Position numbers and translations under genes: made by a program | Assembly: GCF_002893765.1 (NCBI RefSeq) | Contig: NZ_CP025938.1 | Coordinates: 558,001-622,000, forward strand | DNA: 64,000 nucleotides | Source: Tamlana carrageenivorans | Lineage (GTDB): Bacteria > Bacteroidota > Bacteroidia > Flavobacteriales > Flavobacteriaceae | Direction of reading: 5' to 3' | Part shown: positions 50,950 through 59,103 of the stretch, piece after piece | Position numbering within the stretch: the first letter of the stretch is position 1 | Layout: every line of letters starts with the position of its first letter | Notes under the pieces: generated by a model | Database searches by the model: none | What the model was told of the DNA's origin: nothing | Seen by the model: the letters and a program-made list of their open reading frames with translations, nothing else

Positions 50950-51747
50950 CTACCACTCTCTTAATTTATTCAAAGCTTCAAGTGCTTCAATTTCCTTCTG
51001 CGGAATAACCTTTAAAAATGATGGATGCTGCTCGATGGCATATTCAATTTTAGTAATGATATCGTCTGTAGAATCATTATCGTAATCAATTTCTAAAGGT
51101 TCTTTTATTTCAAAAGATTGTAAGATATTTTTCTTTTTAATTCTTAAGCCTTTCTTATCGAACGAACGTCGAAAACCGTCAATAACAATAGGAACAACAA
51201 TAGGTTTGTAACGCTTTATAATATGAGCGGTACCTTTTCTAACCGGTTTAAATGGCGTCGTGGTTCCTTGCGGGAAAGTAATTACCCAACCATCGTCTAG
51301 CGCTTTTCCAATATTAGAAATATCACTCATTTTAACCTGTCTGTTCACATCTTTACCTTCCGATCGCCAAGTACGCTCGATACTAATCGAACCCATATAA
51401 GCTAATATTTTAGGCAGTAACCCAGCTTTCATGGTTTCTTTGGCTGCAACATAATAGATGTTTAATTTCGGATTCCAAATGTAACCTACGTTTTTAATCG
51501 AATCTACACGACCGCTTAAACTCGCGTTAAAAACATGAAACATCGACACCACATCGGCAAAATAAGTTTGATGATTTGATATGAATAAAACGTTGGTATC
51601 GGGTAGATTTTTAATCACTTCAGAACCCTCGATTTGAAGTTCATTAAACCCTCTAAAGCGTCTATGTGTAAGCAATCCGAAAATTCGAATTAGCCACTTT
51701 TTTAATATTAATATGTGTCCGAATGGATTTTTCTTAAACAATCCCAT
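50950..51747 (-). CDS. 1-acylglycerol-3-phosphate acyltransferase (PlsC-like)
   Basis: A 265-residue acyltransferase of the PlsC family that would add the second acyl chain to lysophosphatidate in phospholipid synthesis. The catalytic motif reads NHQTYFADV, with five residues between His and Asp where the family norm is four (NHxxxxD), followed by the usual FPQGTTTP-type phosphate-binding motif (about 165-172) and a substrate loop. The extra residue is worth noting, but flavobacterial relatives may share it. Start ATG 51747; a -7 element is at 51779-51786. Confidence 0.85.
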   Translation of the reverse strand: MGLFKKNPFGHILILKKWLIRIFGLLTHRRFRGFNELQIEGSEVIKNLPDTNVLFISNHQTYFADVVSMFHVFNASLSGRVDSIKNVGYIWNPKLNIYYVAAKETMKAGLLPKILAYMGSISIERTWRSEGKDVNRQVKMSDISNIGKALDDGWVITFPQGTTTPFKPVRKGTAHIIKRYKPIVVPIVIDGFRRSFDKKGLRIKKKNILQSFEIKEPLEIDYDNDSTDDIITKIEYAIEQHPSFLKVIPQKEIEALEALNKLREW

Positions 51748-51778
51748 AAATCACGCGTCAATTTTTCAGTTGGTGGTG

Positions 51779-51786
51779 CAAATGTA
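51779..51786 (-). promoter_or_regulatory. -7 element (TACATTTG) of the acyltransferase gene
   Basis: Minus-strand TACATTTG, 31 bases before the ATG at 51747. Confidence 0.6.
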
Positions 51787-51800
51787 GTAAATCTCGTAGA

Positions 51801-52442
51801 TTATATAAGTGCTTTTAACAGGTCTTTAATTTCACTAAGCATCATGGCGGTTGCGCCCCACACCACATGACCATTTAAATTAAAAGCAGGCACCTCGACT
51901 TCAGGACTATAAGAGCTTTTTACTTTTTTAGTAATTAGGAAACTATCGTCTAAAAAATCGTTTAAAGAAACTTCTATAACAGATTCAACCTCATCATCTT
52001 GCTTTATAAATTTTGGTGTTTCACGACTTAGCCCCAGATACGGCTGCACGTAAAAATTACTTGGCGGTATGTACACCGGTGTGAGCTCTTTTACCACTTC
52101 CACATGCTCCATAGGCACCCCAACTTCTTCGAAAGTTTCGCGTAAAGCCGTAAACTCTAAAGACGCATCATCCGGTTCGAACCGTCCCCCTGGAAAAGCT
52201 ACCTGTGCCGAATGCACCCCTTTATAGGTCTTTCTTAATATTAAAACAAAGTGTGTTTTATGAAACTTATTGGGATAAAACAAGACTAAAACGCCCGCTA
52301 ATTTGGCATTTTTGATAGCCGATTTCTGATTTCTAAGAAACTCATGACGAAAGGAAGGCACCATTTTAAAGTGCGATGTTTCGCCTAATACGGGTATATT
52401 TTCTATTTTTGAAAGCGCCTGTAAAAATGTATCAAAATTCAT
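51801..52442 (-). CDS. Nudix hydrolase, CoA pyrophosphatase type
   Basis: A 213-residue Nudix hydrolase. The Nudix box is in GGRFEPDDASLEFTALRETFEEVGVP (Gx5Ex7REUxEExGU pattern, catalytic Glu residues in RETFEEVG) and the preceding part LILRKTYKGVHSAQVAFPGG matches the CoA pyrophosphatase (NudL/YeaB) group. It would cleave CoA and derivatives to phosphopantetheine and 3',5'-ADP. It is divergent from the cyclophilin gene, with only 37 bases between the starts, so their promoters must overlap. Confidence 0.9.
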   Translation of the reverse strand: MNFDTFLQALSKIENIPVLGETSHFKMVPSFRHEFLRNQKSAIKNAKLAGVLVLFYPNKFHKTHFVLILRKTYKGVHSAQVAFPGGRFEPDDASLEFTALRETFEEVGVPMEHVEVVKELTPVYIPPSNFYVQPYLGLSRETPKFIKQDDEVESVIEVSLNDFLDDSFLITKKVKSSYSPEVEVPAFNLNGHVVWGATAMMLSEIKDLLKALI

Positions 52443-52479
52443 TCGAAAATATTTTCAGTGAATAACAAAATTATAATTA

Positions 52480-53184
52480 ATGAAGTTTAATCTTATTTTT
52501 TGTTTTTTATGTCTTCTAATTTTAAACTGTGAAGATAAACAAACTAAAAAGAAGCCTAGCTCTGAAGCCCAAGTTGAAACCAAGGAAACACCAAAATCAA
52601 CCAAGTCTACTATAAAACAGACTCGTGAGTTCCCTAAGTTAACCGACAAAAATGCGATGGATTTTTTCTTGGAATACGACAAGCATCACAAGGAAAATAA
52701 GGTGCGTATTACCACCGATTTTGGCACCATAGACATCCTACTTTATAACGAAACCAAGTTTCATCGTTCCAATTTTATTTGGCTAACGAAGCAAAAATAC
52801 TTCAATAACACCCAGTTTTACCGTGTGATTGATAACTTCATGGTTCAGGCTGGAAATAGCGATGATAAAGAAACGGTAAGAAAACGTGAATACATAGGCA
52901 AATACCTCTTGCCTCCAGACACCAAACGCGGTTTTAAACACGACAGAGGTGTTATTTCTATGCCGAGCAGCGAAATTGATAATCCGCATAAACTAGCCTC
53001 ACCGTATGAATTTTTTATTGTTCAGCAAGAAGGAGGCTCACATTTTTTAGATGGGGATTACACCATATTTGGACATGTTACTAAAGGTATGGATGTGGTT
53101 GATAAAATTGCGGGTGTAGATACCGATCGTGCCGACTGGCCGAATAAAAACATTTATATACGTAATGTTGAGATTATAGAATAG
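52480..53184 (+). CDS. Lipoprotein peptidyl-prolyl isomerase (cyclophilin)
   Basis: A 234-residue cyclophilin that helps fold proteins in the envelope by proline isomerisation. A lipoprotein signal precedes it (lipobox LNC, Cys17 after LLILNC), then a low-complexity charged linker (about 20-45), and the cyclophilin core: ITTDFGTIDILLYNE, TQFYRVIDNFMVQAG, GVISMPSSEIDNPHKLASPYEFFI and DGDYTIFGHVTKGMDVVDKI. Catalytic-type residues lie in FYRVIDNFMVQ. The gene faces the Nudix gene and is followed by two copies of an 85-bp repeat. Confidence 0.92.
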   Translation: MKFNLIFCFLCLLILNCEDKQTKKKPSSEAQVETKETPKSTKSTIKQTREFPKLTDKNAMDFFLEYDKHHKENKVRITTDFGTIDILLYNETKFHRSNFIWLTKQKYFNNTQFYRVIDNFMVQAGNSDDKETVRKREYIGKYLLPPDTKRGFKHDRGVISMPSSEIDNPHKLASPYEFFIVQQEGGSHFLDGDYTIFGHVTKGMDVVDKIAGVDTDRADWPNKNIYIRNVEIIE

Positions 53185-53246
53185 CTTAGGATAAAATACA
53201 CTTTATTAGAGGATATTATTTATTTCGAAATTTATAAACTTTTGAT

Positions 53247-53331
53247 AACACACCCCTTAATCCCCTCTTTTTAGAGGGGAAACTCATACGCAACAGTTTG
53301 TCTCCTAATAAGGAGGGATTAAGGGAGGTGT
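53247..53331. repeat. 85-bp palindromic repeat, copy 1
   Basis: An 85-bp unit starting AACACACCCCTTAATCCCCT and ending AGGGATTAAGGGAGGTGT; the ends are near-complementary. Copy 2 at 53437-53521 differs at two or three positions. The rest of 53185-53555, 371 bases without a gene, is plain A/T-rich sequence. Confidence 0.9.
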
Positions 53332-53436
53332 ATTATTGTTGAAATTAGAATTGTAAATTTGAAAGCGATAAAGTATGCTTCAAGGTAAAAGGTTTGTTGT
53401 TTCATTATCATAATAAAAAACCTTTAAACGTTCAAC

Positions 53437-53521
53437 AACACACCCCTTATTCCCCTGTTTTTAGAGGGGAAACTCATACGCAACAGTTTGTCTCCTAATA
53501 AGGAGGGATTAAGGGAGGTGT
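53437..53521. repeat. 85-bp palindromic repeat, copy 2
   Basis: The second copy of the unit at 53247-53331, in the same direction, 190 bases downstream. Both lie between the convergent cyclophilin and TRIC genes. Confidence 0.9.
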
Positions 53522-53555
53522 TTTTATTAGGTTTCAGCGAAAAAATTCACTCTTT

Positions 53556-54167
53556 TTAATCCCCTTGATTGTTGTACAAATTCGGTAATGCAATCTTAAA
53601 AATAACGGCTAATAAACGAATCACGATAACCACAACCCCAGCGATAATAAAAATAAAGTTACCTTCAATTGGCAATAATTTCAAAAGAAAATAAGTGATC
53701 CCTCCTAAAATACAGGCGGTTGCATAAATTTCCTTTCTAAAAATAACGGGGATTTCGTTACATAACACATCACGTACAACACCTCCAAAACATGCTGTTA
53801 TGGTGCCAATTGCAATGCAAATTACGGGATGTAAACCAGCGTTTATTCCTCTTTCAACACCTACAACGGTGTACAAACCTATTCCAATAGTATCAAATAA
53901 AAATAGTGAGGTTCGTAAATAATTAAGTTTACTTCTAAAAATAATTCCGAAAATCGAAGCGCCAATAATCACGTAAGAATACACAATATTAGTCATCCAA
54001 CTTACGGGCGTAACACCAATTAAAATATCACGTAAAGTACCCCCTCCTACCGAGGTTACGAAAGCAATTATAAGAATACCAAATAAATCCATTCGCTTTT
54101 TAAGAGCCACTAAAACTCCTGATATAGCGAAGGCCGCTGTTCCAAAAATCTCAACGATATAAAACAT
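53556..54167 (-). CDS. Trimeric intracellular cation channel (TRIC) family protein
   Basis: A 203-residue membrane protein of the TRIC/UPF0126 (YadS) family: about seven helices, with the family motifs GTLRDILIG (about 42-50) in the first half and the related CFGGVVRDVLCNE (about 125-137) in the second, reflecting its internal duplication. These proteins form trimeric channels for K+ or other monovalent cations. The physiological role in bacteria is unclear. A -7 element is at 54233-54240. Confidence 0.9.
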   Translation of the reverse strand: MFYIVEIFGTAAFAISGVLVALKKRMDLFGILIIAFVTSVGGGTLRDILIGVTPVSWMTNIVYSYVIIGASIFGIIFRSKLNYLRTSLFLFDTIGIGLYTVVGVERGINAGLHPVICIAIGTITACFGGVVRDVLCNEIPVIFRKEIYATACILGGITYFLLKLLPIEGNFIFIIAGVVVIVIRLLAVIFKIALPNLYNNQGD

Positions 54168-54232
54168 AATATATCTTTAAATTATATGTTCTTAAAATAA
54201 TTTAGGAAAGTGTCATATTTACTTTCGCGGCG

Positions 54233-54240
54233 CAAAAGTA
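54233..54240 (-). promoter_or_regulatory. -7 element (TACTTTTG) of the TRIC gene
   Basis: Minus-strand TACTTTTG, 65 bases before the ATG at 54167. The RDD gene ends at 54250, just upstream. Confidence 0.5.
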
Positions 54241-54249
54241 CTTCTCTAT

Positions 54250-54969
54250 TTACATATTTTGAGTATAAAAATTATAATCTTTTAAAATAACGCTAATAAA
54301 TTCTGTATCCGATTTTTGCTTCACCTCTTTTATGCCTGTCACCTCTAATATTTTCTCACGAAGTTTGATTAAGGTTCTGTAATCTTTTGAAAGCTTTGAG
54401 GTATTAAACATCTCTTTTATGATACGAGCATCGTTATCAGATAGTTTAATAACATTGGGATAGCTTGGTTTATAATTTTCGGTAAGATTTTCTAAAATAG
54501 TATGACTGATGTTCACCTTATCTTTTAAAACAATAACAGCAGTTCCGGCGGCCATATCGCCTATACGTTGTGTTTTTTTATTCATGGACATAACAAAAAA
54601 GCCTAATCCGAAAATATAAATATCAACGATTCTAAAAAACCAACGCACCACATAATCAGAAAAAGACGCCTGATAGCCATCAATTTTCACCACTCTAATT
54701 TTCATGATTCGCTTGCCTAAGGTTTGTCCGTTAAACAGCGACTCTAACGCTAAAGTGTAAAACATTACGGGGAAACTAAGCAGGGTATTCACCGCGATTT
54801 GAGACCATTGATCCATGTTATCAAAAACACCAAAAGAGCTTGCTAAAACCATTAAATAGCCAATTTTTATAGCCATATCAATAATAAAAGCCAACAAGCG
54901 CTCTCCTGCTCCTGAAGCATTAAACGATATTTTTACATTTTGGGTGGTGTTAATTTGTAACTCTGACAT
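54250..54969 (-). CDS. RDD-family membrane protein
   Basis: A 239-residue protein with an RDD domain: GAGERLLAFIIDMAIKIGYL (about 21-40, with the family's Arg-Asp pair R26/D33) and membrane helices, GQTLGKRIMKIRVV and FFRIVDIYIFGLGFF, then a soluble tail (about 155-239). RDD proteins are poorly understood; some help with osmolytes or envelope homeostasis. Their co-occurrence with SpoIIM-MoxR-DUF58 genes is a recurrent Bacteroidota arrangement. It is divergent from the SpoIIM gene, 24 bases between starts, so they share a promoter region. Confidence 0.87.
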   Translation of the reverse strand: MSELQINTTQNVKISFNASGAGERLLAFIIDMAIKIGYLMVLASSFGVFDNMDQWSQIAVNTLLSFPVMFYTLALESLFNGQTLGKRIMKIRVVKIDGYQASFSDYVVRWFFRIVDIYIFGLGFFVMSMNKKTQRIGDMAAGTAVIVLKDKVNISHTILENLTENYKPSYPNVIKLSDNDARIIKEMFNTSKLSKDYRTLIKLREKILEVTGIKEVKQKSDTEFISVILKDYNFYTQNM

Positions 54970-54993
54970 TTTATATTTTAATTTATCAAATAT

Positions 54994-55983
54994 ATGAGGG
55001 AAGTTTCATTCATCAAGCAAAATAAGGAAAAATGGTTAAGTTTTGAAAAGGCCATTTTCAATAACGATTTTGAAAGTCCAGATGAGCTGGCTACACAATA
55101 CATTCATGTGGTAAACGACTTGGCTTATGCACAAACTTATTACCCTAAAAGTAAGGTGGTTGTTTACCTCAATCAATTAGCCGCCAAAGCCTTTCAAAAA
55201 ATTTATAAAACCAAACGAGAGGATACGAATCGGATTATATCTTTTTGGAAAACTGAAATTCCACTCATTTGTTACGAATACCGAAAATTTATTTACATCG
55301 CTTTTATGGTGTTTTTCGCCTTTACCTTTATTGGGGTGATCTCTGCTGCCAACGACGGTGCCTTTGTGCGTTCTATTTTAGGCGACCATTACGTAAACAT
55401 GTCGTTAGAAAACATTGAAGCCGGCGATCCTGTGGCCGTCTATAAAAGTGGCAGTAATTGGGGCAGTTTTATTGGCATCACCATTAATAACCTAAAAGTG
55501 GGTATTATAGCGTTTGTTATGGGTGTGTTTTTAGGTATTGGAACCCTTTACATCATGTTTAAAAACTGCATTATGCTGGGCTCCTTTCAATATTTCTTTT
55601 ATGAAAAAAATGTGTTCTGGGAAAGCGTTCGAGGTATCTGGATTCACGGCTCTATGGAAATATTCGCCATTGTTATTGAAGCGGCGGCTGGATTAATTTT
55701 AGGAGCTAGTATTCTATTTCCTGGTACCCATTCGCGATATACTTCCTTTAAAAAAGGCGCTAAAATTGGTGTAAAAATTTTAATTAGCACCTTCCCTTTT
55801 ACTTTTGCTGCTGGTTTTTTGGAAGGTTTTATTACCAGATATTCTAATGTGATGCCACATGCCTTATCGGTTTTTATCATTTTAAGCACCTTGAGTTTAA
55901 TCTCTTATTATTATTTAATTTACCCCTTTAAAATTCAGAAGCAAATCACTTCAACTCCAACTACAAGTACTTTAACCGTTTGA
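54994..55983 (+). CDS. SpoIIM-family membrane protein
   Basis: A 329-residue protein of the stage II sporulation protein M family. The N-terminal soluble part (about 1-95) is followed by about five membrane helices, including YIAFMVFFAFTFIGVIS, VGIIAFVMGVFLGIGTLYIMF and AGLILGASILF. Outside spore formers these proteins belong to membrane-homeostasis gene sets; this organism shows no sporulation genes. It starts a five-gene run with DUF4129, DUF4350, MoxR and DUF58 genes, each overlapping or closely spaced, and overlaps the next by 4 bases. Confidence 0.88.
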   Translation: MREVSFIKQNKEKWLSFEKAIFNNDFESPDELATQYIHVVNDLAYAQTYYPKSKVVVYLNQLAAKAFQKIYKTKREDTNRIISFWKTEIPLICYEYRKFIYIAFMVFFAFTFIGVISAANDGAFVRSILGDHYVNMSLENIEAGDPVAVYKSGSNWGSFIGITINNLKVGIIAFVMGVFLGIGTLYIMFKNCIMLGSFQYFFYEKNVFWESVRGIWIHGSMEIFAIVIEAAAGLILGASILFPGTHSRYTSFKKGAKIGVKILISTFPFTFAAGFLEGFITRYSNVMPHALSVFIILSTLSLISYYYLIYPFKIQKQITSTPTTSTLTV

Positions 55984-56723
55984 AATTAACACCCCCATAT
56001 CTTAGTCTTTTTATTTTGATGCTGTGTTGCTGTGTTCAAACGAATTTTGCTATCACAATATCTCAAAACCCTAATCAGCTTAGACATTTTGATGACGATT
56101 TTAAATCGCGCTATCAAGACGAGCGATTTAACTATCAAGGTCGAGCAGTTGTTAGGCGTACTAAATCGGGGTCTGGAGTTTATGAAACCAACAGAAACGG
56201 TGAAGCCACCAATGAACCACTTGAAACCGAAGAAGAAAACAACCAACGCGATTTTCATATTAACCTAGGCCCTTTAGGATGGTTTTTCTACCTCGCTATT
56301 GCCTTGGCGGTTGTTGCTTTAGTTTATTTACTGGTTAAAGAAGGTGGCAGTGGTTTGTTCTCAACAAAAAGAAACAAATCGCTTATCCCTGATGAAGACA
56401 TTACTGCAGAGAATATTGAAAATATAGATATTGAGACTTTAATAAAACAAGCTGAAAACGACACTAATTTTCGACTTGCCATACGTTATTACTACTTGCT
56501 TACTTTAAAAACATTAAGCCGAAATGACCTCATTACTTTTGAAGATGATAAAACAAATGCCGAATACTTAACCGAACTACAACAAACGGCACACTTTAAA
56601 AATTTCGGATATATCTCGTACCTCTATAATTACATTTGGTACGGCGAATTCCCTGTTGATTTACAGAAATACCAAAAGGCTAAAACACATTTTACTGACT
56701 TCCTAAAACCGTTAAAATCATGA
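55980..56723 (+). CDS. DUF4129-type membrane protein
   Basis: A 247-residue protein with a signal or membrane helix (about 6-24), a polar charged segment with HFDDDFKSRYQ, a membrane helix (GWFFYLAIALAVVALVYLLV, about 100-119) and a C-terminal helical domain (IRYYYLLTLKTLSRNDLITFEDDKTNAEYL), the DUF4129 pattern. The start is TTG, overlapping the SpoIIM stop by 4 bases (coupled translation). It lies in an operon with SpoIIM, DUF4350 and MoxR genes. Such proteins are associated with transglutaminase-like envelope systems; specific function unknown. Confidence 0.78.
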   Translation: MKLTPPYLSLFILMLCCCVQTNFAITISQNPNQLRHFDDDFKSRYQDERFNYQGRAVVRRTKSGSGVYETNRNGEATNEPLETEEENNQRDFHINLGPLGWFFYLAIALAVVALVYLLVKEGGSGLFSTKRNKSLIPDEDITAENIENIDIETLIKQAENDTNFRLAIRYYYLLTLKTLSRNDLITFEDDKTNAEYLTELQQTAHFKNFGYISYLYNYIWYGEFPVDLQKYQKAKTHFTDFLKPLKS

Positions 56724-57925
56724 GAAAAGTTTTAGTGGTTGTCATCATCCTAATTACGCTCATTATAACTGCAGCTGTCGTGCTCAGTATTTCTAGCACC
56801 AAAACAGTCGATTGGGAAGAATCTTTTAACGAAAAAAGTAATAAACCTTACGGACTTAGCATCCTATATAAGGAACTGCCTCGAATTTTTGAAAATCACG
56901 CGTTTCGAACCGTTTACCATCAACCGGCTAGTTACTTACGCGCACATTCCGATGGAGGTTATGGCGAATTCATTGCTGAAGGGAGCTACCTTATTTTCGG
57001 TAACTCAAATTATTTGGAAGATGATTCCATTGATGAATTGCTTCAGTTTGTGGATTCAGGAAACACACTTTTCATTTCCGATTACAGCTTTCCACAGAAA
57101 ATAAATGACACTTTAGCCCTTGAAACTAAATACATCAAAAATCAGAAAGACAGTATTTCATACCTCTCTCTAACGGATTTCGATCTACCTGATATCAAAA
57201 TTGATAAAAATCAGGGCGACTCCTATTTTTCATCTTTTAATAAAGAAAAACATACCGTTTTAGGTTATTCCAAAATAGATTATAAACACGCTAATTTTTT
57301 AAAAGTTCCCTTTGGAGCAGGTTTTATTTATCTTCATACCGAACCCAAAGCCTTTACAAACTATAATTTACTAGCAGAAAATCGCTATCAATATATTGAA
57401 GGGGTACTCGCCTACTTACCTGAAAAAGATCTCTATTTCGATTCCTTTACCAAAATACAAACCCCTTACAGCCCTGACGTTGAACAAGAATCCAATCTTT
57501 CGTGGTTTTTACAACAGCAATCATTTCGTTGGACCTGGTACACCGCATTAGTGTTTACTATTTTATTTATGATTTTTAACGCCAAACGCAGACAGCGTAT
57601 TATTAAAATTATAACCCCTTTACAAAATACCTCGGTGGCCTTTGTGAAAACCGTTTCTAATTTATACTTTGAAACCAAAGACCATAAAAACCTTATTGAT
57701 AAAAAAATCACTTATTTTTTAGAGAAAATTAGAATTGAATTTCATTTAAACACACAGGTTTTAGACGAAGAATTTATAAATCGATTGGCCGCCAAATCGG
57801 GTAAAAAAGCTGAGGATGTTAAAATTTTAATCAACTATATCAAATGGTTAAAAACGCAAGAAGCCGTTACGGAAGCCCAATTAATCAAACTAAACAAATT
57901 CATTGAAGCCTTTAATTCAAAATAA
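56720..57925 (+). CDS. DUF4350-type membrane protein
   Basis: A 401-residue protein with an N-terminal membrane helix (about 3-24), an extracytoplasmic domain with EESFNEKSNKPYGLSILYKELPRIF, the DUF4350 opening, and FIAEGSYLIFGNSNYL, then a second membrane helix (about 270-292) and a cytoplasmic helical tail. DUF4350 members are thought to bind ligands through a Rossmann-like domain and are nearly always linked to MoxR ATPases. It overlaps the upstream gene by 4 bases (ATGA) and precedes moxR by 2 bases. Confidence 0.82.
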   Translation: MRKVLVVVIILITLIITAAVVLSISSTKTVDWEESFNEKSNKPYGLSILYKELPRIFENHAFRTVYHQPASYLRAHSDGGYGEFIAEGSYLIFGNSNYLEDDSIDELLQFVDSGNTLFISDYSFPQKINDTLALETKYIKNQKDSISYLSLTDFDLPDIKIDKNQGDSYFSSFNKEKHTVLGYSKIDYKHANFLKVPFGAGFIYLHTEPKAFTNYNLLAENRYQYIEGVLAYLPEKDLYFDSFTKIQTPYSPDVEQESNLSWFLQQQSFRWTWYTALVFTILFMIFNAKRRQRIIKIITPLQNTSVAFVKTVSNLYFETKDHKNLIDKKITYFLEKIRIEFHLNTQVLDEEFINRLAAKSGKKAEDVKILINYIKWLKTQEAVTEAQLIKLNKFIEAFNSK

Positions 57926-57927
57926 TT

Positions 57928-58989
57928 ATGGACGAGAATAACACCCCACAAGAACATCAAGATTATTTACCAAACCATGAAAATAGCACGGTATCTACAT
58001 CACAAACGGAGGCTAATAATCTACAGTTTCAAAACCGTTTAGACCTTAGCGCATTACAAGCCAGCGTTCAAAATATAAAGGCTGAAATAGGTAAAGTTAT
58101 TGTTGGCCAAACCGACATGGTCGACATGCTTATTGCTTCGCTTTTAGCTAAAGGACATTCGTTAATTGAAGGGGTTCCTGGAGTCGCAAAAACGGTTACG
58201 GCCAAACTATTGGCCAAATCTTTAAGTGTTGATTTTAGCAGGATTCAATTTACCCCCGATTTAATGCCTAGTGATATTTTAGGAACGTCCATTTTCAACC
58301 TAAAAAATTCAGAATTCGAATTCAAAAAAGGGCCTATTTTCTCAAATATGATTCTTATTGATGAGATTAACCGATCGCCAGCCAAAACACAGGCCGCTCT
58401 TTTTGAGGTGATGGAAGAACAGCAAATTACCATCGATGGACATCAATATGCTTTAGATGCACCTTTTATGGTTTTAGCCACTCAGAACCCTGTAGAACAA
58501 GAAGGGACTTACCGCCTACCAGAAGCGCAATTAGACCGTTTTTTGTTTAAAATTGATGTGGATTATCCCAATTTAGAAGAAGAAATTGAAATTATTAGTC
58601 GTGAGCACCTTTTACAAGATAAAGCGAAAACAGATGAAATCACGTCTTTTTTAACCGCATCACAAATTATAAGCTATCAAAATCTCGTGACGCAAGTTAT
58701 TGTGGAGAAACACCTTATTAACTACATCGCGCAAATTATTGTGGCCACTAGAAGCAATCAGTTTTTATATTTAGGTGCTTCTCCTCGTGCTTCTATTGCC
58801 ATATTAAAAGCGAGTAAGGCCTTTGCCGCCATGACGGGTCGTGATTTTGTAACGCCTGAAGACATCAAACGAGCTGCAGTTCCAGTGCTTCATCACCGTG
58901 TTATTGTTACACCAGAGCGTGAAATGGAAGGCGTGAGCAGTAAACAAATTATAAAACAAATTATTGAAAATGTGGAGATTCCGAGGTAA
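57928..58989 (+). CDS. MoxR-family AAA+ ATPase
   Basis: A 353-residue AAA+ ATPase of the MoxR/RavA group (AAA_3). Walker A GVPGVAKT (about 89-96), Walker B LIDEINRSPAKTQ (about 145-157), VMEEQQITIDG, and sensor 1 ATQNPVEQEGTYRLPEAQLDRF are present; the C-terminal AAA lid completes the fold. MoxR ATPases act as chaperones or insert metal in partner proteins, often with VWA or DUF58 partners encoded next to them, as here (DUF58 at 59104). Length and motifs are normal. Confidence 0.95.
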   Translation: MDENNTPQEHQDYLPNHENSTVSTSQTEANNLQFQNRLDLSALQASVQNIKAEIGKVIVGQTDMVDMLIASLLAKGHSLIEGVPGVAKTVTAKLLAKSLSVDFSRIQFTPDLMPSDILGTSIFNLKNSEFEFKKGPIFSNMILIDEINRSPAKTQAALFEVMEEQQITIDGHQYALDAPFMVLATQNPVEQEGTYRLPEAQLDRFLFKIDVDYPNLEEEIEIISREHLLQDKAKTDEITSFLTASQIISYQNLVTQVIVEKHLINYIAQIIVATRSNQFLYLGASPRASIAILKASKAFAAMTGRDFVTPEDIKRAAVPVLHHRVIVTPEREMEGVSSKQIIKQIIENVEIPR

Positions 58990-59003
58990 GGGCTGGAGGC
59001 AAT

Positions 59004-59061
59004 ATGCTGTAGGCTATATGCAGCATAAAACATACGGCATATGGCCTACCGCATACAGCAT
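59004..59061. repeat. Imperfect palindrome of the TAGGCTATATGCAG family
   Basis: ATGCTGTaGGCtATATGC pairs with GCATATgGCC...ACAGCAT over a central AGCATAAAACATACG. It contains TAGGCTATATGCAG also found at about 30854. It is followed by CA-rich low-complexity sequence (59062-59103), then the DUF58 start. The open frame from ATG 59041 runs through it, but that N-terminus is not protein-like. Confidence 0.7.
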
Positions 59062-59103
59062 AACCAAAAACCAATAACCAACAACCATCAACCATTAACC
59101 AAT

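Noticed and set aside
53247..53521. The two 85-bp repeats as a CRISPR array
   Set aside because: Only two copies, units far too long for CRISPR repeats, no regular spacers and no cas genes.
54994..55983. Evidence of sporulation from a SpoIIM homologue
   Set aside because: SpoIIM-family proteins occur in many non-sporulating bacteria in this MoxR-DUF58 setting; no other sporulation genes are present.
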